DNA of 13,353 nt. Origin: an uncultured Massilia sp. (GTDB taxonomy: Bacteria > Pseudomonadota > Gammaproteobacteria > Burkholderiales > Burkholderiaceae). Positions 1 through 6,633 of the stretch are shown here, piece by piece; position 1 is the first letter of the stretch; the number at the start of each line of letters is the position of its first letter. The position numbers were made by a program, and so were the translations under genes. The notes under the pieces are model-generated. The model made no database searches and was not told where the DNA came from. It saw only the letters and a list, made by a program, of their open reading frames with translations. The DNA lies in contig CAMPHU010000127.1 of the NCBI GenBank assembly GCA_946886065.1, forward strand, positions 1-13,353, in the 5' to 3' direction.

Positions 1-264
1 GCATCGCGGTAGCCGCGCTCTTGCAACGGTGACACCACTTAGACTTTCGGTACAGGTTTGGTGACCGGGTGTACATTCTATTATGCAACCAAAACACTGC
101 TCTGCGTATGCCGTAAGCCTCTAATCAGTACAAATTCAGGACACCAGTCAGCTCTTGCTTATTACGCTAAACTACGCTAACTTACTAATTACGAAGTACT
201 CCTACTTATCCTAACCTACGGTACAATTCGCTTAATAATCAAAGACTTGTTGTTTCCTTTGCTA
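1..264. other. AT-rich non-coding flank, probably the end of an integrated element
   Basis: No convincing reading frame occurs on either strand. By my count the stretch 121-240 is about 38% G+C, whereas the genes further right are clearly far richer in G+C. The leftmost bases (5-17) can form a small 5-bp hairpin (CGCGG, TAG, CCGCG), and 28-36 is a short palindrome (GGTG-A-CACC), but neither has a T-run or other support. Because the stretch abuts a partial tRNA, I infer that it is the terminal part of an inserted element. The change in base composition fits this but does not prove it. Confidence 0.5.
163..180 (+). repeat. Two tandem copies of TACGCTAA with 10-bp period
   Basis: TACGCTAA occurs at 163-170 and again at 173-180, exactly one helical turn apart. 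Related C/TTA-rich words follow to about 215. Short direct repeats beside an attachment core are sometimes integrase arm-binding sites, and the core-like tRNA copy begins about 85 bp to the right. Two 8-bp copies in AT-rich DNA could also be chance. Confidence 0.4.
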
Positions 265-310
265 ATTTGTAATCATCAGGTGGCGGGTTCGAGTCCTGCA
301 GTCGGCACCA
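265..310 (+). other. 3' half of tRNA-Thr(UGU), probable attachment site (att)
   Basis: The sequence reads as a tRNA from the anticodon loop onward. The loop is TTTGTAA (266-272) with anticodon TGT at 268-270. The 3' anticodon strand is TCATC (273-277) and the variable loop is AGGTG. The T-arm is GCGGG-TTCGAGT-CCTGC (283-299). The 3' acceptor strand is AGTCGGC (300-306), followed by discriminator A and an encoded CCA (308-310). The matching 5' acceptor strand (GCCGACT), the D-arm and a proper 5' anticodon strand (expected GATGA, found GCTAA) are all missing, so this cannot fold as a whole tRNA. Tyrosine integrases commonly recombine inside the anticodon arm and leave a 3' tRNA copy at one end of an island. 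That is the favoured explanation; a decayed tRNA pseudogene is the alternative. Confidence 0.75.
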
Positions 311-327
311 GATTCGCATCAATCACA

Positions 328-358
328 AAGCCCAACCATTGGTTGGGCTTTTGTTTTT
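328..358 (+). terminator. Rho-independent terminator after the tRNA-Thr 3' end
   Basis: A 10-bp stem, AAGCCCAACC pairing with GGTTGGGCTT, closes over a 3-nt loop (ATT) and is followed by a T-rich tail (TTGTTTTT). It starts 17 bp after the CCA end and is probably the original terminator of the intact tRNA. On the opposite strand the hairpin is followed by CTTTGTG, a weaker U-tract, so it may also stop leftward transcription from the PEP-CTERM gene that ends at 380. Confidence 0.85.
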
Positions 359-379
359 GCGCCACAGCTTGGGCCCTGA

Positions 380-1036
380 TCAGCCGCGCCTGCGTGAACG
401 CATTCCGGCCAGCGCCAGCAGACCCATGCCGAACAGGGTCATGCTGGCCGGCTCCGGCACCGCATTGGCCTCGTCGCCGCCGCCGAAGGTGAAGTTATCG
501 AAGAAGGTCGTCTGCCCGGCCACATCCCAGTTGGCATCCTGGGACAGGTCACTGTTGGTGATGACGACGTAAGCGATATCGGCCGCATCCGACTTGATGC
601 CGACGAAATCATAAAACGCGCTATCGGCGCTGGACGCGTCCACAGCCACCGTCATCAGGACATTCTGCGCCGCATCCAGCGCGCTCAGATACTGCATGCC
701 GTTGCTCTTGAAGAGCCAGGCGCCGACGCGGTCGACTGCCTGGCCGAGCTGGATCGAGCCGCCGAAATACACGAGCTGGCTGCCCGAAAAGGCGGGGACC
801 AGCGAAGAGCTCGTCCGCGCGTAACCATACTGGTTCAGCACCTTGGCGTTGAAGTCTGCCACACCTTGCGCGGCATACTGCGTCGTGAGATTGGTGTCGT
901 CGGACAGCTCGTCGAAGTCGATCACGGTCGCGTTGTTGAACGCAGCTTGTTCGGCAGCGAAGACGCCCGCCTGTACAGGAACACCGATTAACGAGCACAG
1001 CAGTGCGCACGCAAAAACTGTCGAGGATATTTTCAT
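380..1036 (-). CDS. PEP-CTERM sorting domain-containing exported protein
   Basis: This is a 218-residue secreted protein of unknown molecular function. It starts MKISSTVFACALL with a signal peptide probably cleaved after VQA (residue 23). The C-terminal 26 residues are a typical PEP-CTERM tail: VPEP at 193-196, a hydrophobic helix and an arginine-rich end (RSRRRG). In this family the tail is recognised and cleaved by an exosortase, usually during export of surface or biofilm-matrix proteins in EPS-producing Gram-negatives. The mature part has the frequent FDEL...TTQYAAQGV motif near its N-terminus and no catalytic signature that I recognise. The start at 1036 is preferred over one 33 nt upstream because it has a GAGAG ribosome site and begins directly with the signal peptide. 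The gene stands alone and divergent from the sugar operon, with its own sigma-54-type promoter. No exosortase gene is in the window. Confidence 0.9.
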   Translation of the reverse strand: MKISSTVFACALLCSLIGVPVQAGVFAAEQAAFNNATVIDFDELSDDTNLTTQYAAQGVADFNAKVLNQYGYARTSSSLVPAFSGSQLVYFGGSIQLGQAVDRVGAWLFKSNGMQYLSALDAAQNVLMTVAVDASSADSAFYDFVGIKSDAADIAYVVITNSDLSQDANWDVAGQTTFFDNFTFGGGDEANAVPEPASMTLFGMGLLALAGMRSRRRG

Positions 1037-1072
1037 TGTTCTCTCAAGAAATGTTTGGACGGACAACACTTC

Positions 1073-1088
1073 AGCAAAAATAATGCCA
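1073..1088 (-). promoter_or_regulatory. Sigma-54 (RpoN) promoter of the PEP-CTERM gene
   Basis: Read leftward the site is TGGCATTATTTTTGCT. It has the -24 GG and the -12 GC exactly 12 bp apart and matches the TGGCAC-N5-TTGCT pattern at nearly all conserved positions. Transcription would start near 1062, giving a leader of about 26 nt before the ATG at 1036. Control of PEP-CTERM genes by RpoN with the PrsK/PrsR two-component system is known in related betaproteobacteria, which supports the call. Confidence 0.75.
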
Positions 1089-1125
1089 CTCGGAATAAGA
1101 CGTTGATTTAAAAGAATTCACGTAT

Positions 1126-1146
1126 TTACAAAATGCATATTTGTAA
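1126..1146. promoter_or_regulatory. Inverted repeat, candidate activator (EBP) site for the sigma-54 promoter
   Basis: Perfect 7-bp arms TTACAAA (1126-1132) and TTTGTAA (1140-1146) flank a 7-nt spacer. The centre lies about 74 bp upstream of the predicted sigma-54 start point, near the usual range for an enhancer-binding protein. A PrsR-type regulator would be the expected ligand, but this is inferred from position only. The surrounding AT-rich stretch makes chance a real alternative. Confidence 0.4.
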
Positions 1147-1237
1147 GATTTTCCGACACGCCGTACCTTCCCGCTCGCCCGCGAACCAGCCGCAAACGCT
1201 CGGATCTATGCCAAAATCCCTGGATGCAATTAATTGT

Positions 1238-1266
1238 TTGACCGCTAATTAAGCCGATGCTATAGT
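1238..1266 (+). promoter_or_regulatory. Sigma-70 promoter of the sugar ABC operon
   Basis: A -35 box TTGACC (1238-1243) and a -10 box TATAGT (1261-1266) are separated by exactly 17 bp. The start point would be near 1273. Both boxes differ from consensus at one position, so this should be a strong promoter in the absence of repressor. A 10-bp palindrome, CAATTAATTG (1227-1236), lies directly upstream of the -35 box; its role is unknown. Confidence 0.75.
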
Positions 1267-1281
1267 CGGGAAAAAGCCGAA

Positions 1282-1295
1282 TGGGAACGTTTCCA
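1282..1295. promoter_or_regulatory. LacI-family operator upstream of the ABC operon
   Basis: TGGGAACGTTTCCA is a 14-bp palindrome with one mismatched pair and the central CG typical of LacI-family operators. It lies about 10-22 bp downstream of the predicted start point, where a bound repressor would block elongation or clearance. The likely ligand is the LacI-family protein encoded at 5501-6529. It matches 11 of 14 positions of the Streptomyces cellobiose-repressor (CebR) operator TGGGAGCGCTCCCA as I recall it. Confidence 0.75.
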
Positions 1296-1341
1296 ACCAG
1301 AGGAACGTCTCGCAATGACAACGGCTAAACACGGAGACACG

Positions 1342-2583
1342 ATGGTCACAGCACGCAATCTGGCTGCAGCCTGCGCCTGGCTGTGCGCCGTCGCATCCGC
1401 GCAGGCGGGGCAAGCCGCCGCCCCCACGGCGGAAGTCATCCACTGGTGGACCTCCGGCGGCGAATCCGCTGCCGTAAAGCAGGTCGCCCAGGCCTACCGC
1501 AACGCCGGCGGCGTCTGGATCGACACCGCGATCGCCGGCGGCGACCAGTCCCGCGCCGTCACCATCAACCGCATCGTCGGCGGCAACCCGCCCACCGCGG
1601 CCCAGTTCAACACCTCCAAGCAGTTCCTCGACGTGATCGAGCAGGACATGCTCAACAAGGTCGACGGCGTCGCCCAGGCCCACAACTGGGACCAGATCCT
1701 GCCCGCCCCCATCATCGAGGTGATCAAGGTCCAGGGCCACTACTATGCGGTGCCGCTGAACATCCACATGCAGACCTGGTTCTGGTATTCGAAGGCCGCC
1801 TTCCAGAAGGCCGGCATCGCGAAAGAACCGGCCAGCATGCCCGAATTCTTCGCCGCCCTCGACAAGCTCAAGGCCGCCGGCATCGTCCCCCTCGCGCACG
1901 GCGGCCAGTCCTGGCAGGAGACCATCCTGTTCTCGGCGGTGCTGGCCAACATGGGCGGGCGCGAGATGTACCTGAAGGTGCTGCGCGACCGCGACCAGGC
2001 CACGATCCACTCCCCGGCCTTCCGCCAGATCCTGCAGACCTTCAAGCGCCTGAAAAGCTACATCGATCCGAATTCGCCGGGCCGCAACTGGAACGACGCC
2101 ACCGCCATGGTCATCAGCGGCAAGGCCGGCTTCCAGATCATGGGCGACTGGGCCAAGGGCGAATTCACCAACGCCAGGCAGGTCGCGGGCCGGCACTACG
2201 GCTGCATCGCGGGCATGGGGCCGGCCAGTCCCTACCTGATCCAGGGCGACGTGTTCGTGTTCCCGCGCACCGACGACCCGGCCGTGGTGAAAGCCCAGAA
2301 CCTGCTCGCCGGCGTGGTCGCCCAGCCGGAGCTGCAAGTCAGCTTCAGCAAGCTCAAAGGCTCGATCCCCGTGCGCACCGACGTCGACGCCTCCGCGCTC
2401 GACCTGTGCGCGCAAAAGGGCATCGCCATCATCAAGGACCGTTCGCGCCAGCTCGGCGTCTCCGAGGTCTACCTGACCCCGGACCAGAACGGCGCCCTGC
2501 AGGACATCCTCACCGCCTACTGGAACATGGACATCGCGGTCGGCAAGGTCCAGCGCAGCATCGCCAACGCCCTCAAATACTGA
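1342..2583 (+). CDS. Sugar ABC transporter substrate-binding protein (CUT1, GtsA-like)
   Basis: This 413-residue periplasmic binding protein delivers a sugar to the two permeases encoded next. A signal peptide (MVTARNLAAACAWLCAVASA) is probably cleaved after AQA at residue 22. The mature N-terminus carries EVIHWWTSGGE (31-41), the hallmark of the glucose/mannose-binding branch (Pseudomonas GtsA, Thermus glucose-binding protein), in which an early tryptophan stacks on the sugar. Later family features are GNPPTAAQFNT, the AVPLN segment and a QIMGDWAKGEF segment typical of CUT1 proteins. The start at 1342 has GGAG five bases upstream and begins directly with the signal peptide. An in-frame ATG at 1315, with AGAGGA ten bases upstream, would add nine residues and cannot be excluded. 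With two beta-glucosidases downstream, the ligand is probably glucose or a short beta-glucoside such as cellobiose; sequence alone does not decide. Confidence 0.92.
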   Translation: MVTARNLAAACAWLCAVASAQAGQAAAPTAEVIHWWTSGGESAAVKQVAQAYRNAGGVWIDTAIAGGDQSRAVTINRIVGGNPPTAAQFNTSKQFLDVIEQDMLNKVDGVAQAHNWDQILPAPIIEVIKVQGHYYAVPLNIHMQTWFWYSKAAFQKAGIAKEPASMPEFFAALDKLKAAGIVPLAHGGQSWQETILFSAVLANMGGREMYLKVLRDRDQATIHSPAFRQILQTFKRLKSYIDPNSPGRNWNDATAMVISGKAGFQIMGDWAKGEFTNARQVAGRHYGCIAGMGPASPYLIQGDVFVFPRTDDPAVVKAQNLLAGVVAQPELQVSFSKLKGSIPVRTDVDASALDLCAQKGIAIIKDRSRQLGVSEVYLTPDQNGALQDILTAYWNMDIAVGKVQRSIANALKY

Positions 2584-2588
2584 CCGCC

Positions 2589-3470
2589 ATGCCAGCCGCC
2601 CTTCGCCGCCTCTCCAGGCTCACCCCGCACGCCGCGCTGCTGCCGATGGCGCTGACCGTGCTGTTCGCCTACGTGGGCGCGGCGCTGTGGACCCTGCGCA
2701 CCTCGTTCACCGCCTCGCGCACCTTCCCGTCGGAGAAGTGGATCGGCCTGGCCCAGTACGTGCGCCTGTTCGACAACGAGCGCTGGCTGCTCTCGCTGAA
2801 CAACCTCGCCGTCTACGGCCTGCTGTTCGTCCTGGCCAGCATGCTGATCGGCTTCCTGCTGGCCGTCTTCATCGACCAGCACGTACGCGGCGAAGGCCTG
2901 CTGCGCACGGTCTTCCTCTACCCCTACGCGATGTCCTTCATCGCCACCGGCCTGGTGTGGCAATGGCTGCTCACGCCCGGCAAGGGCATCGAGGGCGCGG
3001 TCCGGCAGCTCGGCTTCCCCGGCTTTCGCCTGGAGTGGATCATCGACCAGGACATGGCGGTCTACACCATCGTCATCGCCACGGTCTGGCAAGCCGCGGG
3101 CCTGGTGATGGCCCTGATGCTGGCCGGCCTGCGCGGCATCGACCCGGAAATCTGGAAGGCGGCCCGCCTGGACGGCATTCCGCCCTGGCGCGTGTATGTC
3201 TCCATCGTGCTGCCGATGCTGGGCCCCACCATCGCCACCGTGTTCCTGCTGCTGTCGACCGCCGTCGTGAAACTGTACGACGCCGTGGTCGCCATGACCC
3301 AGGGTGGCCCCGGCATCGCCAGCGAAGTGCCGGCCAAGTTCATCATGGACCACCTGTTCCTGCGCTCGAACATCGGCCTGGCCTCGGCCGGCGCGGTGAC
3401 GATGCTGATCCCGGTGCTGGCCGTGCTGGCGCCCTATGCCTACGCCCGCGCGAGGAGGCAGCACGCATGA
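2589..3470 (+). CDS. Carbohydrate ABC transporter permease (MalF-type)
   Basis: This 293-residue inner-membrane protein has about six hydrophobic segments. It is the first of two permeases that form the channel of the CUT1 sugar importer. The cytoplasmic coupling loop that contacts the ATPase is at about 198-219 (IWKAARLDGIPPWRVYVSIVLP). It keeps the conserved AA--DG spacing and the terminal LP, although the usual glutamate before AA is a lysine. The ATG at 2589 lies five bases after the stop of the binding-protein gene. Its 3' end overlaps the next gene in an ATGA arrangement (3467-3470), which suggests translational coupling. It lacks the long periplasmic insertion of enterobacterial MalF and has the usual size for the GtsB-like group. 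Confidence 0.92.
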   Translation: MPAALRRLSRLTPHAALLPMALTVLFAYVGAALWTLRTSFTASRTFPSEKWIGLAQYVRLFDNERWLLSLNNLAVYGLLFVLASMLIGFLLAVFIDQHVRGEGLLRTVFLYPYAMSFIATGLVWQWLLTPGKGIEGAVRQLGFPGFRLEWIIDQDMAVYTIVIATVWQAAGLVMALMLAGLRGIDPEIWKAARLDGIPPWRVYVSIVLPMLGPTIATVFLLLSTAVVKLYDAVVAMTQGGPGIASEVPAKFIMDHLFLRSNIGLASAGAVTMLIPVLAVLAPYAYARARRQHA

Positions 3471-4375
3471 GCCAATCCACCCTGCCGGCGATGACGCGCA
3501 CCCTGCCCACCTCCCTCGACACGGCCCGGCCACAGCAACGGCCGCGCAAGCGCCGCCTGAACGCCGCGCGCATCGGCGTCTACGCCTTCCTGCTCGGCGC
3601 CGCGCTGTTCTTCCTGCTGCCGCTGTACGTGATGATCACCACCTCGTTCAAGACGATGGACGAGATCCGCATCGGCAGCGTGCTGGCCCTGCCCGCCCAG
3701 ATGACGCTGGATCCGTGGCGCAGCGCCTGGGGCCAGGTCGGCGGCGGCTTCTGGAATTCGGTCGCGATCACCCTGCCCAGCACCGTGCTGCCGATCCTGA
3801 TCGGCGCCGTCAACGGCTACGCCCTGTCGTTCTGGCGCCCGCGCTTCGCCAACCTGCTGTTCGGGGTGCTGATGGCCGGCGCCTTCATCCCGGTGCAGGT
3901 GATGATCTATCCGCTGGTGTGGATGATGGCCAAGGCCGGCCTGTTCGGATCGCTCCCGGCCATCGTGCTGGTGCACTGCATCTTCGGCATGCCGGTGATG
4001 ACCCTCCTGTTCCGCAACTACTACGCCTCGGTGCCGCACGAGCTGTTCCAGGCCGCGCGCATCGACGGCGGCGGCTTCTGGCGCATCTTCGCGCAGGTGA
4101 TGCTGCCGATGTCGCTGCCCATCATCGTGGTGGCCGCCATCATGCAGGTGACCGGCGTGTGGAACGACTACATCCTGGGCCTGGTGTTCGCCGGCCGCGA
4201 CAACGCGCCGATGACGGTCCAGCTCAACAACGTGATCAACACCACCACCGGCACGCGCCTGTACAACGTGAACATGGCCGCGACCATCCTGACGGCGGCG
4301 CTGCCGCTGGCGATCTACTTCATCTCCGGACGCTGGTTCGTGCGCGGCATCGCCGCCGGCGCCGTGAAAGGCTGA
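3467..4375 (+). CDS. Carbohydrate ABC transporter permease (MalG-type)
   Basis: This 302-residue inner-membrane protein is the second permease of the importer. A basic, proline-rich cytoplasmic N-terminus (residues 1-33, with RPRKRR) precedes the first membrane helix at about 35-57. The coupling loop at about 192-214 (ELFQAARIDGGGFWRIFAQVMLP) is a clear EAA motif with Q replacing E. The first permease also departs from EAA at this point. The start overlaps the preceding stop by four bases and has a strong GAGGAGG ribosome site at 3452-3458. An internal ATG at residue 9 is possible but has no better signal. The ATPase gene begins five bases after its stop. Confidence 0.92.
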   Translation: MSQSTLPAMTRTLPTSLDTARPQQRPRKRRLNAARIGVYAFLLGAALFFLLPLYVMITTSFKTMDEIRIGSVLALPAQMTLDPWRSAWGQVGGGFWNSVAITLPSTVLPILIGAVNGYALSFWRPRFANLLFGVLMAGAFIPVQVMIYPLVWMMAKAGLFGSLPAIVLVHCIFGMPVMTLLFRNYYASVPHELFQAARIDGGGFWRIFAQVMLPMSLPIIVVAAIMQVTGVWNDYILGLVFAGRDNAPMTVQLNNVINTTTGTRLYNVNMAATILTAALPLAIYFISGRWFVRGIAAGAVKG

Positions 4376-4379
4376 ACGC

Positions 4380-5432
4380 ATGTCGAACGTCCATCTGCGC
4401 AAACTGTGCATCACCCGCGGCGGCAACGAGATCATCCGCGATCTCGACCTGCAGGTGGAGCCGGGCGAATTCCTGGTCCTGCTCGGGCCCTCCGGCTGCG
4501 GCAAGTCCACCCTGCTGCACAGCATCGCCGGCCTGATCGACCTGTCCGGCGGCGCCATCGAGATCGGCGGGCGCGACATGAGCGACGCCGATCCGAGCGA
4601 ACGCGGGATCGGCATGGTGTTCCAGTCCTATGCGCTGTACCCGACCATGACGGTCGAGAAGAACATGTCCTTCGGCCTGCGCATCTCCGGCGCACCGAAG
4701 GCCGAGATCCGGCGCCGCGTGCAGCGCGCCGCCTCCATGCTGCAGCTCGATGCGCTGCTGGACCGCAAGCCGGCCCAGCTCTCGGGCGGCCAGCGCCAGC
4801 GCGTGGCGATCGGCCGCGCCCTGGTGCGCGAGGCCGGCGTCTACCTGTTCGACGAGCCGCTGTCGAACCTGGACGCCAAGCTGCGCACCGAACTGCGGCG
4901 CGAACTGAAGATGCTGCACCAGGCCCTGGGCTCGACCATGATCTACGTGACCCACGACCAGGCCGAGGCGATGACCCTGGCCACCCGCATCGTGGTGATG
5001 CAGGGCGGCCGCATCCAGCAGATCGGCACCCCGTGCGAAGTCTATGAACGCCCTGCGAACCGCTTCGTGGCGGGCTTCCTGGGCTCGCCCTCGATGAACT
5101 TCATCGAGGGCGAGGTCGACCTCCACGGGCGCTTCCGCGCCGGCGCACTCACGCTCGCCCTGGCGCAAAGCGGCGCATTGCCAAGCGCGGCGACACTCGG
5201 TGCGCGTCCCGAACACCTGCAGATCCGCGACGACGGCCCGCTCGAAGGCGTAGTGACGCTGGTGGAGCCGATGGGGAACCACCAGGTGGTCTGGCTCGAC
5301 TGCGGCGGCCACGCCTTGTCGGCCCTGGTGCACGAACCGCGTCCGATGGCGGCGGGCCAGCGGGTGCGCTTCGCCATCGACGCGGCGCGGGTATCGCTGT
5401 TCGACCCGGCCGGCGGCCGCAGCTTGCCGTGA
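4380..5432 (+). CDS. Sugar ABC transporter ATP-binding protein (MalK/UgpC type)
   Basis: This 350-residue cytoplasmic ATPase powers the CUT1 importer as a homodimer. All nucleotide-binding motifs are intact: Walker A GPSGCGKST (36-44), Q-loop glutamine at about 82 (VFQSYALYP), signature LSGGQRQR (134-141), Walker B VYLFDEP (154-160), D-loop SNLD (162-165) and switch histidine H192 (VTHDQAEAMT). After about residue 235 follows the C-terminal regulatory domain of OB-fold type, including the family motif GARPEHLQI. It is somewhat short compared with E. coli MalK (371 residues). It starts four bases after the second permease, with a modest GAAAGG upstream. Such ATPases can sometimes serve several CUT1 importers, so sharing is possible. 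Confidence 0.94.
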   Translation: MSNVHLRKLCITRGGNEIIRDLDLQVEPGEFLVLLGPSGCGKSTLLHSIAGLIDLSGGAIEIGGRDMSDADPSERGIGMVFQSYALYPTMTVEKNMSFGLRISGAPKAEIRRRVQRAASMLQLDALLDRKPAQLSGGQRQRVAIGRALVREAGVYLFDEPLSNLDAKLRTELRRELKMLHQALGSTMIYVTHDQAEAMTLATRIVVMQGGRIQQIGTPCEVYERPANRFVAGFLGSPSMNFIEGEVDLHGRFRAGALTLALAQSGALPSAATLGARPEHLQIRDDGPLEGVVTLVEPMGNHQVVWLDCGGHALSALVHEPRPMAAGQRVRFAIDAARVSLFDPAGGRSLP

Positions 5433-5500
5433 CGGATGCCGCGGGAACCAAGATGCAGTATGCTTCAGTGTTTATTGAATAACTCGACAGGAAACGGCCA

Positions 5501-6529
5501 GTGGCGACTATCAAGGATGTAGCGCGTCTCGCCGGGGTGGGCCTCGGCACCGCCTCGCGCGTGGTCAGCGGCAAGGGCTCGGTGTCCCCGGCCACGCTGG
5601 AACGCGTGCGCAAGGCGATCGACGAGCTGGGCTTTCGCCCTTCGCACGCCGCGCGCGCCCTGCTGTCCGGCACCAGCCGGATGATCGGCGTCTACATCCC
5701 GGCCCTGAGCGGCACCTTCTACACGCCCATCCTGCAGATCATCGACACCGAGCTGCGCGCCGCCGGCCTGCACATGGTGGTGGCTTTCGGCGTCGGCCTC
5801 GGCGACGCGCGCCGCCAGGCGATGGAAGGCATCGAGTTCCTGATCGAACGCGGCTGCGACGGCCTGATCATGATGACCAGCGCCCTGCTCGACGAAGACA
5901 TCGCCTCGCTCGGCGTCAAGCAGCACCAGCTGGTGGCCCTGAACCACGAATTCACCCATATCGCCGACCAGTGCTTCACGGTCGACCATACCCAGGGCGG
6001 ACGCCTGGCCGCGCGCGCCCTGCTCGACTACAAGCACCGCGATATCGCGATCATCGCCGGCCCGGCGGCGCTGGCCGACAACGTGGCGCGTATCGACGGC
6101 TTCATGCACGAGCTGGCGAACGAAGGCATCGATACCGGCAAGATCTGGGTCGCCGAGAGCGACTTCTCGCCCGCCGGCGGCTGGGCCGCGGCCAAGGAAC
6201 TGGTCGAATCCGGCACTCCCTGCAGCGCCCTGTTCTGCGCCAACGACGAGATGGCGGTCGGCGCCCTGTCCTACTTCCAGGAAGCCGGCATCAGCGTGCC
6301 GCGCGACCTGTCGGTGATCGGCTATGACGATACCGAGAGCGCGGCCTTCTCGGCGCCGCGCCTCACCTCCGTCCACATGCCCTGGCGCGAGATGACCTTG
6401 AATGGCCTGAACATGCTGCTCAACCGCTGCTACGACCTGCAGCGCCCCGTGTCGCGCACCTTCCCGGTCAGCGTGACCCTGCGCGCCTCGCTGGCCAAGG
6501 CGCCGGACGTCCGAAAGAAAAAATCATGA
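5501..6529 (+). CDS. LacI-family transcriptional regulator of the beta-glucoside regulon
   Basis: This 342-residue repressor has an N-terminal DNA-binding domain (about 1-50: VATIKDVARLAGVGLGTASR with recognition helix, then SPATLERVRKAIDELGFRP). A hinge (HAARALLSG) and a periplasmic-binding-protein-like sensor domain follow. The conserved C-terminal signature DLSVIGYDD is present. The GTG start at 5501 is chosen because the family almost always begins M-x-TIKDVA and AGGAAA lies about eight bases upstream. It is 68 bases after the ATPase gene in the same direction, so it is probably cotranscribed and partly self-controlled through the operator at 1282. A terminator follows directly, and then a second operator. 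The inducer is probably glucose, cellobiose or a related sugar (inference from neighbours). Confidence 0.9.
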   Translation: MATIKDVARLAGVGLGTASRVVSGKGSVSPATLERVRKAIDELGFRPSHAARALLSGTSRMIGVYIPALSGTFYTPILQIIDTELRAAGLHMVVAFGVGLGDARRQAMEGIEFLIERGCDGLIMMTSALLDEDIASLGVKQHQLVALNHEFTHIADQCFTVDHTQGGRLAARALLDYKHRDIAIIAGPAALADNVARIDGFMHELANEGIDTGKIWVAESDFSPAGGWAAAKELVESGTPCSALFCANDEMAVGALSYFQEAGISVPRDLSVIGYDDTESAAFSAPRLTSVHMPWREMTLNGLNMLLNRCYDLQRPVSRTFPVSVTLRASLAKAPDVRKKKS

Positions 6530-6544
6530 GGCGAGCCGCGAGGG

Positions 6545-6569
6545 TGGCCGCCAGGCGGCCATTTTTTTT
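6545..6569 (+). terminator. Rho-independent terminator of the ABC-lacI operon
   Basis: TGGCCGC pairs with GCGGCCA over a 3-nt loop (CAG) at 6545-6561, followed by eight T residues (6562-6569). It lies 15 bases after the repressor stop codon and separates the two operons. Confidence 0.85.
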
Positions 6570-6579
6570 ATCGCCGGAT

Positions 6580-6593
6580 TGGAAAGCTTTCCA
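6580..6593. promoter_or_regulatory. LacI-family-like operator upstream of the glycosidase operon
   Basis: TGGAAAGCTTTCCA is a perfect 14-bp palindrome lying 40 bp before the GH1 start codon. It has the same TGG...CCA ends and length as the site at 1282-1295 but a central GC instead of CG. A possible -10 box (TAGAAT, 6595-6600) follows immediately, but I could not find a matching -35 box at good spacing. Repression by the neighbouring LacI protein is the natural inference. Confidence 0.7.
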
Positions 6594-6633
6594 TTAGAAT
6601 GTCCACACAACGTTTTTTATTTGACGCGAAACC

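Noticed and set aside
235..310. Complete tRNA gene ending at the CCA
   Set aside because: No GCCGACT-like 5' acceptor strand, no D-arm and a broken anticodon stem in the 76 bases before the CCA.
1..310. tmRNA (ssrA) ending in the CCA
   Set aside because: The 3' acceptor strand AGTCGGC would need GCCGACT at the 5' end, which is absent. No tag-peptide coding segment of the usual type is visible.
247..492. 81-residue plus-strand frame beginning near the tRNA fragment
   Set aside because: It runs across the tRNA 3' half and the terminator hairpin and ends in a poly-arginine shadow of the PEP-CTERM gene.
1118..1321. 67-residue minus-strand frame in the intergenic region
   Set aside because: It overlaps the sigma-70 promoter and operator, has no ribosome site and shows no family resemblance.
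1383..2588. In-frame extension of the first permease upstream of 2589
   Set aside because: The extension reads the binding-protein gene in another frame as an arginine/proline-rich sequence. The real permease starts at the ATG at 2589.
5433..5500. Separate promoter or operator for lacI in the 68-bp gap
   Set aside because: The gap is somewhat AT-rich, but no -35/-10 pair with acceptable spacing and no operator palindrome could be found. Cotranscription is simpler.
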